64,000 nt of DNA. Origin: Myrica gale. Taxonomy: Eukaryota > Streptophyta > Magnoliopsida > Fagales > Myricaceae. A model generated the notes under the pieces. That model saw only the letters and a program-made list of their open reading frames with translations. It searched no databases and was not told where the DNA came from. Location: assembly GCA_963930655.1 (NCBI GenBank), contig OZ005605.1, forward strand, positions 13,027,501 through 13,091,500. The letters run 5' to 3'. Positions within the stretch are counted from its first letter, which is position 1. Each line of letters starts with the position of its first letter. Shown here in pieces: positions 11,041-24,220 of this stretch. The position numbers and the translations under genes were made by a program.

Positions 11041-12440
11041 TTATCCTACGCTGCTGGTAATGAAAATTACAGGCAAAAGTTCAGAATCAAGCTATTTCTC
11101 GTCTGAGGCTGCGTTTGTTTGATGTAAAAATAGGAAGATGGGAAAATGTTCTAAAGTTTGAAAATATTTCCTGAAAAAAATATTTGTTTTTCTGGTGTTT
11201 GGCTGATACTGAAAATATTTAATCAGATATTTTTTGGTGTTTGATTGGTATTGAAAATATTTATCGAAAACCTAAAAAAATTAAATATAATAATATTTAT
11301 ATTATTGAATTTCGTATAAAATAATAAAAATAATGGAATCTTCCAACAACAGTAATACCCTTAAATTTTATGGTTTAATTAGCTTTTTAAACTACTCGTG
11401 AGTACTATAATATGTACAACTAGTGTTACACTTTGTGTTCAGATTGGTCCACCAAGTTTTCAGCAAAAATTCTCATTTTCACCCATTTATGTTATACGTT
11501 TAAGATAATGTACCTATCTTAGTTATGTTTTATGTTCCAAATTATTAAGATTATATGTAAATTCTAATTTCACCCATTATTTATATGTATGTTGTATAAG
11601 TTGGACAGGTTCGTATTAAACGAAAGATATTTGTTTTGAGTTGGTTCGAACATATGTTGTTTTGTTGGAACAGATCGTGATCTTTCAAACATTTAGGATT
11701 TCATTCCAAAACGTAGGGATGCTAGTTTACATTCTACTTATCTTTAAGGGTAGGCACTGGAACGAAAGAAATCAGAATAAGTCATTCCAGTTCTGGTTCC
11801 GATATCTACTAGAACTTTATTTTTTATTCTGGTTCCTTATCTAGGCCTAAAGGGCCCGAATTTGGTTTGGGCCCATTGGCCCAAAAATTGCAGTTTTACA
11901 TTATGTCGTCCAAAATTACAGTATGCAGTTTTAATTTAGTAAAAGACACAAGAACTAAATTCCAAAACAACTCAACCAAATAACTCTAAATTTAAATTAC
12001 AAAAAAACAACTAAACAAACAATTAACCATACAAATAACTAAACAAGTAAACATTAATCAAATAATTCAAATTCAAAGAGGCAAACTCTAAATTAAATTA
12101 CAATGTTCTTTAAATTTTAAAAAACAATTAAAATATAAAGATTAAAGGACATCCAAATTTAAAATTCCAAACTTCATTGTTCATCCAACATTCCAAGCTT
12201 CTCGATCACTACAAAAAATTAAAATAAAACAAAACATTTATAAAAGAAATATTAAGACAATCAAATAATCAATTAACAAAACAAAATATTTACCAGAGAA
12301 ATATTAAGACAACCAGCCAAATAAAAAGTCCAACTATTCAAGACTTCAAGCTTGATCATGTTTAGCATATGCTCAAGTTCTCCATCTCTACAAAAGACAA
12401 AAAAAATATTTATAAGCGAATTATTATGACAACCAAATAA
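11041..12440. other. AT-rich intergenic DNA with transposon-like edge
   Basis: GCTGCGTTTGTTTGATG near 11107 resembles the ends of the MITEs found elsewhere in the window, but I see no partner end. From 11870 the sequence is A-rich and simple. No gene is visible. Confidence 0.4.
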
Positions 12441-13637
12441 TCAATTGACAATTAACAAAATAAAATATATATCTAGTGTACCTCTATCTAGTCTGTAACT
12501 CAAGGGATCATCTCCATCATCCACCTCGATGTCATCTTCGTCAAGCATAGGTGGAGCATGCAACGAATTTTGTGCACATACGAGGCCCTCCACGGTACAA
12601 CGTGTCAAAGAAGAGCGAAAACAATCCAACACTCAACCGGAAGTGATAAAAGCGGACTCAAATGACACGATAGTGATTAAGATAGCCAACACATCCTTCG
12701 CAATAGAAGAAAGAATCTGAAACTTCTGAGAATTCACCTTCCACCACAATAAAATATCAAAACCCAACACCTTGGGTTCCACATTTTCAATCAAGTATCT
12801 ATCAACCTCAGACTTACTATCTAGCAAGTTTTGAGACTGTTGAAAATTACCAAGACCTCTCCATAGTTTTTGCTCAATGCTCATCTCATCCACGCTTACA
12901 GAACTATGACTTCCACAACCATGTGCTGCTTGGGTTATGCTACCTCTACCAGGACCATCATTATACTGCTGAAATAATGTTTCTAAAGTTTCTCGCACCA
13001 TGGTAGTGAAATCCACGCCCTTCTCCCTCCCAAAATTATTGATAGCCCAATACTCCAAAGTGATGAGTTTAAATCGAGGATCCAATACCAGAGCTACAAA
13101 TAAAAGTCTATTCACTTTCCTCAAATCCCACCAATAATTATCATACTTTCTTTGCCTCAGTTTAGCCATGTCACGAAGCAAAATATCAGAAGATGCGGTA
13201 AAGGTCTCCAAATGCAATTTAATTTTTGCCAACTCGTCAAAAAATGTATTTGAAGTTACATATTCTGACCCCGATATGCGTAAGGTGACTTCATAAAACA
13301 CTTTCAAAAACCGAACAAACTGGCGAATGTGCTCCCAATCTTTAAATGTAGGTTTCCCTAATCCCTTCCTCTCATGACCATCTTCATTCAGAAACATCAC
13401 TAAGTTCCCATCTCCCTCCAACATATCCTCAAAAACTCCCAGATATTTTTCAGCCATTTCTAACATAATATAGGTCGAGTTCCAACCAGTGAAAACATCC
13501 ATTTGAAAGAAATGACTTTCAGATAACATTGTATCAGTCGTAGCCTTATTGAACCGAGCAAGCCTTTGAGGATTAGATTTGACATAATTAATAATATTAT
13601 GTATTTTTGTAACGGAATCATCTAACTCCTTCCATCC
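12441..13637 (-). pseudogene. hAT-family transposase remnant (RICESLEEPER-like)
   Basis: The frame is open from about 13637 and contains blocks typical of plant hAT transposases: a WNSTYIML segment, VALVLDPRFKL, and the C-terminal dimerisation region (DRYLIENVEP, WWKVNSQKF, FESAF). A TGA at 12633-12635 interrupts the hATC region immediately after FESAFITSG. The same frame then continues with VLDCFRSSL and ends at 12441. The arginine codon expected there would be CGA, so a C-to-T change is likely. The N-terminal BED zinc finger and first catalytic block are missing, and I could not find terminal inverted repeats. It is a truncated, inactive copy rather than a domesticated gene. Confidence 0.85.
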
Positions 13638-15195
13638 TTATTGAACTAAAAAAGATCTTTCTACTTGCAAATACTAAACATGAATTAAGACAAACGGGTA
13701 TTTTTCTTTTAAAAGATAGGTACATTGGTCATTGCACTTTGAGATTACACGGTAAGTGGGAGCTTTCGCAGTCAAAGGCAAGAATATTTTTTCATTTCAT
13801 GACATTTGAAGAAAGAGATTTTGAAAGGGCAAAAGTTATATTTTAAATCTAGAAAAAGGACAGAACCCGACAAAATTAACTCTTAAAGTAAATTTTCTCC
13901 TTTTGGGGTCAATATTTGGAGGAAAGTGGAGGGATTAACTCCGACAGAGTATTTGTTTATTCTTTGAGAGGGAGATGGCCCCCTCTGTTCCTTTTGTCTC
14001 CGCCTCTGCCCTTTAATAATAGTTTACAATTAAAATGAGTAAATGACACAATCTTAAGGACATTAATGTATGAAAAAAATATCATAATTTGCCTCATAGT
14101 TATAAGCAAAAATAAAATAACTCCTGTAACTTTTATTTTGCACTCCATATCTTTCTAATTCAATATCTGTGGCTTCCGTTCGATATATCCATTAACAAAA
14201 ATGGTAAATGAATAAAAAAATTAGAAAATAAATACATAAATATCATGTTTAACATGTTTTTTATTTTTTTATTTTTTTACAAATTTCCGTTTGAGTTAAC
14301 TGTTGAAGGACGGTAGATATAAATTGACTAGATTGAAACAATATGGGGGGGGGGGGGCATATCGCAATTATATGAAATAAAAATTATGGTAAGTTGTTTG
14401 ATTTTTGCTCATAATACGAGGCGTACTATATATGAAGTTTCCTCTTGATGGGTTTTTGTAACTTAACATGCAATGTGATGATATTGAAAATTTAGACCCA
14501 ATGACATATTGACACACTATACTTTGGGAACACAAAATGACTATTTTTTTTTTCTTTTAATTAAGGGTCAAACAAACAAATAGTACTTATACTAAAGTAT
14601 TCAATAAACTACCTTTAATTCATCACAAGCATTCCTAAAATAATTATTCGTTTCTCACATGTTTAAATCTTAACGTGGTCATATGTTTAGATTCCATCAT
14701 CGAGCATTTTGCACGTACAGCATGTTATATATTTTCATTTCAGTTCTTTATTTTTTGGTGATGTTGTCTCATGATTGAATTGCATGCATAGAATATGCTA
14801 ATTCCTTTTTAGCATATCTTAATTGTGGCCTCATTAAACTTATGCACATCACACAAAACAACCACATGGCTGTCCTCTTGTAACAGTTTACTAGATTGAA
14901 GGATACACTATTACAGTAGTTTGTTGAATCACAAGAAATGTAAAATAAGGCCGATTAGAGGTGGCAAACTTCCTACCAAACAGTTACAGAATTCTGATCT
15001 TCGATGCCCTTACAGGAACACTTCTTCTCCCTATAACTGCCTCCCTTAACTTATTTGGGCTATTCTACTAACTAAGCCTTAAGGTCCAACGTAAATAACA
15101 GAAAGCACAAGCAAACAAACGCTGGCCATTATCCAACTAACAACCGAGCTAACATAACCTAGGCCCAACTGAACACTAAAGTCCAGCCCAACCCA
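13638..15195. other. Intergenic DNA with a poly-G run
   Basis: A run of 13 G residues lies at 14345-14357. The 14940-15190 part may be the degraded LTR of the Ty3 relict that follows, but no matching LTR copy was found. No gene is visible. Confidence 0.45.
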
Positions 15196-16180
15196 CTATT
15201 CGGTAAAAGACCATGCTGACCTTGACCACTTAGCCGCATCATGTCTTCCTCTATAACTCCCAGCATCTTTCTCTCCTCCTTCGACTCTTACAAACTCCCC
15301 CTTCAAATCACCTTGTCCACAAGGTGATGAAAATCTTTTTGGAGCTGATATAGTCACTCTCAAGTGGCAACACCGGGCGACTGACCATGCCACTAGATCA
15401 GAAGCTCAGTAGTTGCATGAGAACCACAACGTCGCATGCGCCGATCTAAGACATTGATGGGTTCAAGGCAGAAGGAACCCTGTACGTCAACCGCAGGCAA
15501 ACCAGTGAAGGGAGTGACGTGAGATCCAAGGTGAAGCTTCAACTGGGACACATGGAAGCCCGAGTGGATTGAAGATCCGGAGGGTAAAGACAAATGGTAC
15601 GCAACAACACTTCATATTATGACGTTGCTTCACTGCGAGTTGGTGATAAGGCTGGAGACGTAAGTAAATGAGATCCCCTTCCTGAAATTCTTTTTCTTTT
15701 CATTTGAGATCAGAGTATTTCTTCATACAATTTTATGCTTTGGCGAGGTTCTCCCGAAGCAAGGATAAGGTCTGATCCCAGTTCTTCAATGCGTCATCCA
15801 CTGTAGCCACTACAATAGTCCCCGATTCATAGGTAGGGAATCAGGGGGTAAGTAACCGAAAACTGCTTCAAAAGGTGCGAGCTTGGTTGAAAACTGCACG
15901 CTGGTATTATAATTCCATTGTGCTAATGCCATCCATTGAATCTAGCCCTTAGGTTTATCTTTGATCATACATCTTAAGTACCCTTCAATGCATTTGTTCA
16001 CTACCTCTGTTTGCCCATCTGTATGAGAGTGATATGCGGTGTTATGGTGTAGTTTGACCTTTTGTAATTTGAATAACTCCTGCTATAACTTGCTTGTGAA
16101 AATTGAATCTGTCTGACACTATGGTTGAGGGTAGTCCATGTAATTTAAATACCTCTCATACCAAAAATTCTTCTTTGTCC
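15196..16180 (-). pseudogene. Ty3/gypsy pol 3' relict (integrase to C-terminal domain)
   Basis: Read on the minus strand from about 16180, broken frames give integrase pieces: HNTAYHSHTDGQTEVVNKC with the third catalytic Glu intact, then WNYNT and FEAVFGYLPP. Next come EFQEGDLIYLRLQPY, the SGFHVSQLKLHLG segment at 15393-15593, and a vestigial chromodomain-like end. Stops and frameshifts are scattered throughout. It differs from the element at 7.4-11.0 kb and is much older. Gag, protease and RT are absent. Confidence 0.8.
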
Positions 16181-16812
16181 CCCTAGTACGATTAATTTCT
16201 TGACTCTTGTATTTCCTCTCCTGGCCACGGCAGCAGCATGACCGTATTCCGTATATTCGAGAGAAAATAATTTTTAATGATTTAAAAAAGGTTAAACATT
16301 TCCTATTTTTTCTTTTGTCCTCAATAAGATCCTTTTGAAAATGGGTAAAATGACCTCATTATTAACCCGAGTCCTCAACCTAAGTGGCGAGATGAGCATG
16401 TGCTGTGCAATGGTTTGTTTTGAGGGAACTGTATCAGCCAATTAATGTGCTAGTCAAGGCAAAACTTTTAACTTTTAAATATCATTATTAATGAAAAAAC
16501 AGACAAAAAGTTACGTGTTTTAATTATTGCTAATAATTTGGTTGGTCCAATAATGAATCATTTAATATTTTTACTAGATTAAAAAAATCAGGAAGAGAGA
16601 CAACATATAAACTAAGAGTATCTCAAATATTTTGATCAAATTCAGAGAGATATAAGCACAAACTGTGTGCTTTAAAACATTCTACACATTAATTGCCAGA
16701 CTGAGGATTCCAAATCTCTATAAAGATTCAATAAATGTTATGTCTTTTTCAAATCTGAATTAAAGAATAAATTAGAGCGGATCATGATTCTATTAACAAG
16801 ATAGAAGATTAA

Positions 16813-17015
16813 GGGCATGTTCGATTCCTAAAATTTTTTAGGATTTAGATCTTATTTTTTTTACAATCTAAATATCACAAAACACACGTATTCTAATACA
16901 ACACTTTATTACCTTTTTTAACAATTTCTACACGCATTCCAATACAACTTTAACATCACCTAAAAATTCTCAAAATATTCAACAACTTACAAATATTTTG
17001 AAAAGGAACATGCCA
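16813..17015. mobile_element. MITE, ~203 bp, TAA target duplication
   Basis: The ends GGGCATGTTC and GAACATGCCA are inverted copies differing at one terminal base. TAA flanks both sides (16810-16812 and 17016-17018). No coding capacity. The 3-bp TAA duplication suggests the PIF/Harbinger (Tourist) type. Confidence 0.7.
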
Positions 17016-17188
17016 TAAAATAAAGAACGAATCTGGACTCTCTACATTACCCTACTCAAATTACATTAATTACTAGAGACAAGCCTCACACTATTTAAAA
17101 GTCCTCAGTAAAGTTTTGGACACCGTAATCCACAGTAAACTGCACCACCATGCTTGAAACTTTAAAAGTACAGTTTTAAATAGTATAA

Positions 17189-17258
17189 GGGGGCGTATGT
17201 TTCACAAATTCTTAAAATTTTGAAAATATTCTCTAAAATTTCAAAAAATAAACGCCCC
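17189..17258. repeat. 70-bp foldback sequence
   Basis: The left end GGGGGCGTATGTTT and right end AAATAAACGCCCC are imperfect inverted copies around an AT-rich centre. It may be a very short MITE or a deletion derivative of one. Confidence 0.5.
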
Positions 17259-17618
17259 AAGATGAGCGTTACAATTCGAATATAGAATTGGGAAGACAGT
17301 AATCCAAAGATAAACTACATTTAAATGATTGCTATAATTATTCTCGTGAGCATTTAATTAGCCATGTTTGGTCGGCCTCACTTCAGAAAGTTTGTTAAAA
17401 TCATTGGGACTGAGAGCGCGTAGGATGATCAATATCTCCCATCTTCCTAATGTAGCAGTGGGCCCAAAACGATTCTCCCACGCCAAAATTTGCTGGCCTC
17501 CAGGCGAGCAAAATCCTTGGGAAAGGAATCCCCAACCGCTCCATATTCCAATCTTCGATGTGGGTGGCTACAGGTAAGTGACCGTTGGTGGGCTCCTTTC
17601 TTCTGCGAGTTCCAAAAA

Positions 17619-17625
17619 TATATAA
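17619..17625 (+). promoter_or_regulatory. Likely TATA box of the patellin gene
   Basis: TATATAA lies upstream of the patellin leader. A start of transcription near 17650 would give a ~135-nt spliced 5' UTR with an intron at 17748-17820 (donor CAG/GTGAGT, acceptor TTTAACAG). Confidence 0.6.
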
Positions 17626-17857
17626 CCGTTACAGATGCCTCCTCACTCTTTCTCCCATAACTAGGCGAAGCACACAGCTCGGAACTTGCAAACACCACAG
17701 ATAGAAGTGTGAAGGAGAATCAGGAGCTTAAAGCGACAAAAATTCAGGTGAGTTTTTCTTTTCTCCGTTCTCCCTTTTTCATGGTAATATTCCTTCCAGA
17801 ATTCTTGTTTTATTTAACAGTTCTCCTTGTTGCTTGCTTATGTGTCGTCCAGCAACC

Positions 17858-19660
17858 ATGACTGTTGAGGTTAACACTGAAGGTACCAGCATGGCCGAGG
17901 TTGTTACTGTTGGTCATCAGGAAGAGACTGAGAAGGTTGCCAATGAGACTGAGAAAATTGTCCCAGGAGATGACAAGGTGAAAGATGTGGATGAATCCAA
18001 GCCCAGAACAGTGGAGAAGAGCTCTTCTTATAGGGAAGAGAGTAACTTTCTCTCTGATCTTAAGGACTTTGAGAGGAAGGCATTAAATGAGCTGAAAGAG
18101 AAGCTCGAAGAAGCCATCCGCGGAAACGATCTCTACAAGGAAGAGTCTCCAAAAAAGACAGATGAAAAACTGGTAGCAGAAGAGAAAGAGGCGAAAGAGG
18201 AAGGTGATGAAAAGGAAAAAGCAGCGCAAGAATCCGAGGAAGAGAATAAAACCGATGTAAGTGCTGAAGAAAAATTCGTTGAAATAAACACAGATATTTC
18301 CCTTTGGGGAGTCCCCCTTCTACCTAGTGGAGGCACCGAGGGTACCGACGTAGTCCTACTGAAGTTCTTGAGGGCTAGGGAGTTCAAGGTCACTGATGCC
18401 TTTGAGATGCTCAAGAAGACACTTCAGTGGAGGAAGGAGGCCAAGATCGATTCGATCTTGGATGAGGACTTTTGCGCGGAACTAAGCTCCGCGGCTTACA
18501 TGAGTGGCGTTGATCGGGAAGGCCACCCGGTTTGCTACAACGTATTCGGTGTGTTTGAGAGCGAGGAGCTCTATCAGAAGACATTTGGAACCGATGAGAA
18601 ACGCCGTCAGTTCCTGAGGTGGAGATGCCAGTTGATGGAGGAGGGCATTCAGAAGCTCGATCTGAAGCCGGGAGGCGCCTCTTCCTTGCTCCATATCAAC
18701 GATCTTAAGAGGTCCCCCGGACCCGCCAAGAAGGAGCTTCGGATTGCCACAAAGCAAGCAATTGGGATTCTTCAGGACAACTACCCGGAACTCGTTGCAA
18801 AAAATGTTAGTTTCCGTAACGCTTTATATGTTTTACCATATTTAGGAATACCGATTTCTTGGTTTCTGTATGATTTACTACTAGACCCTGTTTCTTGGTC
18901 ATGTTCTGTCTCTGTGACATTAATGGATGGATTCTTAAATGAGTTTGGTCGCAGATCTTCATAAATGTTCCTCTCTGGTACTATGCTCTGAATGCCCTTA
19001 TATCTCCTTTCTTAACCCAAAGAACCAAGAGCAAGTTCGTGGTTGCTCGCCCGGCCAAGGTCACTGAGACCCTGCTCAAGTAAGTATTTTTAGTTCTTTC
19101 TAGTATCACGCGTACATTGAAGTCTCACCGGCTAGCCATCAGATGCTGAAAAATTAAGCGAATTGTTTCCATTCAGGTACATTCCAGTAGAGGAGATCCC
19201 CGATCACTATGGTGGCTTCAAGAGGGGGAACGAAGACGAGTTCTCCGGTAAAGATGGAGCGGCTTCAGAGCTCTTCGTCAAGGCTGGATCGACTGAAACC
19301 ATTGAGATCCCGGCATTAGAGGTACCAAATAATTCTTCCTTTTTAATGTTGATTAATTTGTTGCTTTAGGAACTTCGGCAGAACTGAGATGGTGTCTGAC
19401 GGTAACAGGTTGGAATCACATTGGTCTGGGACCTGACTGTTTTGGGCTGGGAAGTGAGCTATAAGGAGGAATTCGTTCCGGTCGATGAGGGGTCTTACAC
19501 CATCATTGTCCAGAAGACAAAGAAGATGTCCTCTCAAGAAGGACCTATCCGCAACACTTTCAAAGCCAATGAACCCGGGAAAGTTGTCCTGACGATCGAG
19601 AACACGTCCAGCAAGAAGAGGAGGGTTCTGCATCGGTACAAGGCCAGTAAGAGCTGCTGA
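17858..19660 (+). CDS. PATL: Patellin (Sec14-GOLD lipid-binding protein), PATL4-like
   Basis: Patellins bind phosphoinositides and act at membranes in cell-plate formation and trafficking. Four coding exons: 17858-18805, 18955-19079, 19177-19321 and 19409-19660. All have GT-AG borders, and together they give 489 residues plus stop. The N-terminal ~150 residues are acidic and Glu/Lys-rich. Then come a CRAL-TRIO N segment (VVLLKFLRAREFKV, about 165-200), a Sec14 lipid-binding domain to about 355 (GHPVCYNVFG, LLQDNYPELVAKN-type helix) and a GOLD domain (WDLTVLGWEVSYKEEFVP) at the C terminus. The start at MTVEV was chosen over an in-frame ATG at 17840 because it matches PATL4-like starts and has better context; 17840 stays possible. 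A 73-bp intron interrupts the 5' UTR. The length agrees with the family. The PATL4 subtype is an inference from the N terminus and GOLD sequence. Confidence 0.93.
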
Positions 19661-20397
19661 AAAAGAAATCAAGTCAGCTGAAAAAGAGGTGGGAGATGAA
19701 TTCTTTATTCGATTTGTTGATCGTCATACTGAGTTATTTGTGGGGTACATAGTGAGATTGAAAAATCCATTCTTTTGCAAGATCAATATTGATCCGGAAA
19801 TTTGATTTGTTCTGTTTGAGCATTTGATGTAGTTTTCCTTTTTGCAGACTTCTAATAAGAGTGAAAACATTTGTTGAAAACTTTTTCCTTCAATTGGTGG
19901 AGTTTTTGGGCTTGTTTCCCTACTATGTAGTATGCTGGCAACACATGCAATTCAAACAAAGAATTGCAGAAAATCTTGCTTGATTCGTCAAAGTTGATGA
20001 GGTTGTGAAAACAAATGGTTTAATTTCTGCATTTAACAATCATAATGTCTTATTTTAATAAAGTGTTGACATTTGCATACACCACCAACACAGGCGGAGA
20101 CAGTCCATGGTAACATTTCAAAGTTGTCAAGATGTAAAGGCTACTTCTTTGTCCCTTTTCCGCTCCCTAAAAACCTTTCGTCTCCTTCCCATGCTAATCA
20201 CCCACGCAGAATGAGAGAGAGATCTAGAACAGAGGTTCATCAAAACAGCAGCTTATACTCTTTTTGCTTTTTTCCTAAGCAAGCAGCAGTTTATACAGTA
20301 TGATAAATATACAAAATCCTTGTTCCGTGCAAAAGGCCCATTTCATGAATTGAGTCCAGATGGGGAAAAACCGATGAAGCATTTTAAGAATCTATTT
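19661..20397. other. Patellin 3' UTR and intergenic DNA
   Basis: The 3' UTR probably ends between 19850 and 19900, after an AATAAG-like signal near 19853. The remainder shows no gene or transposon ends. Confidence 0.5.
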
Positions 20398-20587
20398 AGA
20401 GCTTATAACTAGACGCAGGTACTTGTACATATTCTTTACGTGAATTGAATGTGTTGGATTAAATAAAAAGAGGGGCATTTGGATTTTTAAGTAAAATTAA
20501 AGATTGGGGTAATTATTGTCTTTTGGTTAGATTTGAGAGTATAATGTAAGACTAATTTGATCCAACTCCTCCGATACTCTATCCCTT
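20398..20587. repeat. Direct repeat copy 1 (~190 bp)
   Basis: The stretch from AGAGCTTATAACTAGA to CTCCTCCGATACTCTATC recurs in the same orientation at 21641-21874 with moderate divergence. It is not a known coding sequence. Confidence 0.75.
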
Positions 20588-20882
20588 GAATTGGAACTGT
20601 GGACATTTCTGTCCGTTTGACATTATTTTCCTTCGAAATTACAATATTGCATATCTCCGTCAACTCTAGTTTGATCATTCACGAAGGGCAACAAAGACAT
20701 TCCCCCTAGCTGTGCAGACATGTTGTACTATCACCTACAGTACGTCCTCACAGAGGCAGTAAGCCGTTGCTTTCGCAGTTTCAGCCCTGGCCCAATTATG
20801 AAACGTCGTCGTCTGGATGTGCAACGGTCATTTCCCTTGGCTTCTTCCCCCTACACCCTGGCTCATCTCTTGCACCCGAATC

Positions 20883-21246
20883 TAGGGGTGAAAAACCAGA
20901 AATGCGGTCCGGTTTTCGGACCGCATTTCCGGTCCTCCAATATTAAACGACCGGACCGGTTTTATGAAATGCGGTCTGGTCTGGATCACTTAAGATCGTA
21001 TTTAAATTCTTTTTCTTTTTAAAAAAATTTCGAAGAGCGCAGTGCGGGCGTAGTGCAGGCTCCGCACTGCGCGACATTATTTTTTAAAAAATTAAAAAAA
21101 AGTTATGAAATGCGGTCCGGTCCGGTCCGGACCGCATTTCAAAAATGTATAAACCGGATCGGACCGCTTTTTTAAAATTAAGACCGGACCAGACCGCAAA
21201 TCCGGTCCGGTCTAATCTGCGGTCCGGTTTTGTTCAGTCAGCCCTA
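20883..21246. mobile_element. Non-autonomous hAT-like element rich in CCGGACCG motifs
   Basis: 364 bp with ends TAGGGG... and ...AGCCCTA, flanked by an 8-bp near-duplication (CCCGAATC at 20875-20882, CCTGAATC at 21247-21254). The interior is packed with GGTCCGG/CCGGACC motifs in both orientations and has no ORF of its own. The TAGGG end type and 8-bp duplication fit the hAT superfamily. A relative sits at 59437. Confidence 0.75.
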
Positions 21247-21640
21247 CCTGAATCGCAGACCCCTTTGCAACGCACCCAAGCTTCTCACCAAAATCAGTAT
21301 GGTTTGACAGAGGAAGGCTGTGCGAATCAATTCCCCGTTTGACCAAAACAGCCCGTGAAATCAAATCCTTGTCATCCCGTGTAGGAGGAGATGAGGGCAA
21401 TCGACTGACTGGGTGTAATCGACCCTTGATGGACAGCTCACATAGGGCTCACCATCCACGTTCAAAGGCCATTCGTTGTAGCGTACACTCCACTCTCAGT
21501 GCTTCCATGCGTTGGCCAACCCTTTTGCGAACAGAAGCCACAACGCCGCTCACCCGCATTACTGCTCGCCTTCAGGTTAGTCTTCCATCTATTGAAAAGT
21601 GGCTCTCTTTTGCTAGTTGTGAATTGCTTTGGTTGCAGTT

Positions 21641-21874
21641 AAGAGCTTATAGCTAGATGCTGGTACTTGTGTAATGTCTTTTCTACTGGATGTGTAATAG
21701 ATTCCTTATGTGAATTGAATGTGTTATTGATCTATCGTGCAATGAATAAAATAAAAGAGGGGCATTTGGATTTTCAAGTAAAATTAAAGATTGGGGTAAT
21801 TGTCTTTTGATTAGGTTTGGGAGTACAATGTAAGACTATATCAAATTTGATCTAACTCCTCCGATACTATATCA
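21641..21874. repeat. Direct repeat copy 2 (~230 bp)
   Basis: This matches 20398-20587 in the same orientation. An extra ~35 bp near 21670-21710 separates two aligned blocks. The hAT-like element lies between the copies. Confidence 0.75.
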
Positions 21875-24217
21875 CAATGTAAGATTGAGCCCCTGTTCGG
21901 ATTGCCCAGAACATATAAAGTGGGAGATGGACTGGCTTCAGATGCTCGACCATCAACATGAGTCATGCTAAGTGGGTTGTGTACTCTTTGTTCTTTGTGA
22001 TGATGCCTCAAGTAAATGTTATAAACGAATACTATGTGCAGCAGCATGCGCCAGAAGCCAGTCAGGTGTCACTGGCTCACGAATGATCGAACCAGTTACT
22101 AATCTTGCCCTGTCAGCATGCAGAACACCTCCTCGCTACATAACACCTCAGCAGGGTCCATCACAGGATCGGACCCCTCCAGCCTTTGAATGCCCAAGTA
22201 CTATGCAATGATGTTAGGGAAAAATCTGAAACAAATTTTCTAGACGTCAACCTCCCAGTCGTTCGTGTCAATATCGACATCTACCCATGCTGCGTTGATT
22301 GAATTCCTGCACAAGCACGAAGTACGAGACGCCGACCCAAGAGAGCTGTCGGGTCCAACCTGGTGAACAGTACCAATCAGTAATCCAATTGAAAGGCTCG
22401 AATTCGGAAGGAAAAATTACAAAAAAAAATTACTGCGTAATGCAAAAAAATATTTTAAGAGTTAAAATATCAAAAATTAAGAATTAAGAATTAAAAATAT
22501 TAAAAGTACTAAAATACACGTACCGTACTATTTACTGATACTGAGAGGTGACAATTGGATCCTACGAGACTGCATACTCCGAAAACATTGTAAAATAACT
22601 TCGTGATTAACCAAACAAGGAAGAGCTCCAAGCAATGAGATATCTATCAGTAATTAATCAAACATACATGTCAAAGCAGTGAATATATACCAACAATAAA
22701 TTACAAAACCATATTAACTATTGCATTTTTTTTCCGTTTTTCATCCCCAAGCCCTTTCTTTTGATGTTCATTGATATGCAGGGCAAATTTTACTGCTTTC
22801 AAATTTTTCAGCTATTCTAACATGTGAATTGATGATCACAAAATTCTGTGCAGTTCTAGTTTCAAAGGTAACAAATCATACTTTAACCTACTATATAAAT
22901 ACTATCAAATAAAATACAAAGACCTGATCAATTTATATGTATTAAAATTGTTAGTTGCATTGACCTAGCAATGCTGAAATGATATCATTAAAGTCCCACT
23001 ATTTATCGCTAGTTCATAAGAGGCAATAAGTCTCAAGGAAAGATGTGCAATCACTTATGTGCAAAAAATGTTTCTAGTGTGTCATCTGCCCAGCTACTTG
23101 GGCTAAACGGTAGGTTCTCACTTAAAACCCAAAACAATTGGCTGTGAATTTTAGTGCTATTCCAGGCATATTTTGACTAAATTCTTGAGGCTTATGTAAA
23201 TTCTCCTCTGAGGCAGATCTACAAGATCCTGTTTTCTATATTTATGGTTAGTTATTTAATGCATGACGCAAATAATTGAACGTAAAATCCAATTATCACT
23301 AACTGACACGCATAGAGGAATAGAAAAAACCAGCAAAATAAGGATAATATTATTGCCCGATAAATAGATTGAAAAAAATACGAAGTGCATAACCTATTCG
23401 AATAGCAGAACAATAAGGTAGAAGAACCAAAAGAATGCAAAAAAAAATAGTATATCCTTATTATCAGCGAGATTCACCCAAAGAAGTAATCTCAAAACCC
23501 CCATTCTTATAAGTTTTTCAACCCATAAATCAACTACACAAATTGAAGGGGATCGGGCCCAGGCCGTTCAGGATCCTAATGAGGATCATATGAAGTTGGC
23601 CTGGGCTAAGCCATCTTCTAGTTTTTTAAAAAATATACATATAATTTTTTTTTTGCGAGAGCCAAGGGTGTCAACCGACACCCTTCGCTCACCCTCCTTC
23701 CGCCCATGAATAGTACACCACCACTTGGCAATGAGAAATCTGATGTCGATTGTCCTCCAAGGACGCAAGTTTGACCTCTGGAGTCTAAGAGGAAGAAGCT
23801 CTGGCATGCTTCGTCATTTTCTTTTAATCTAAAAAAGATGAAATCCGTTAAAATGGAAAACAAAGGCATAAAAGGGTAAATCGAACGCTTAATTTTAAAC
23901 ACACACTTATGCAAACTGTTCAAACGTCTGTTCACAACAGTTCGAACATAATCCGTTAAACGCACAGTTTCATAGCATGCATGAATATCTATCATTCACA
24001 CTTGTATTACCATACGACGTGTCCAATCAAATGTTTGAACGGTATACAAAAATCTTTCGATATAATATCAAATAGTGCATTTGAGATACAACGTCTAAAC
24101 GTTATTATAGAACGTTTGTCCACTGTATCTCATAAACGAAAATGGTCGAGTTGACTCTGCAATTTTTCAAAACCAAATACAACCAATTTTTTACATTCAA
24201 AACAACATCAAACACTC
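21875..24217. other. Intergenic DNA, no gene supported
   Basis: Only short ORFs without domains are present. A perfect 9-bp stem with a 4-nt loop (AAGGGTGTC/GACACCCTT) lies at 23664-23685. The rest is AT-rich. Confidence 0.5.
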
Positions 24218-24220
24218 CTA

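Noticed and set aside
14345..14357. Poly-G run as a possible G-quadruplex
   Set aside because: A single homopolymer of 13 G, prone to length error; it does not form separated G-tracts.
18133..18757. Minus-strand ORFs of 91-93 aa within patellin
   Set aside because: Shadows of the patellin exon; low-complexity Ser/Phe content mirrors Glu/Lys-rich coding sequence.
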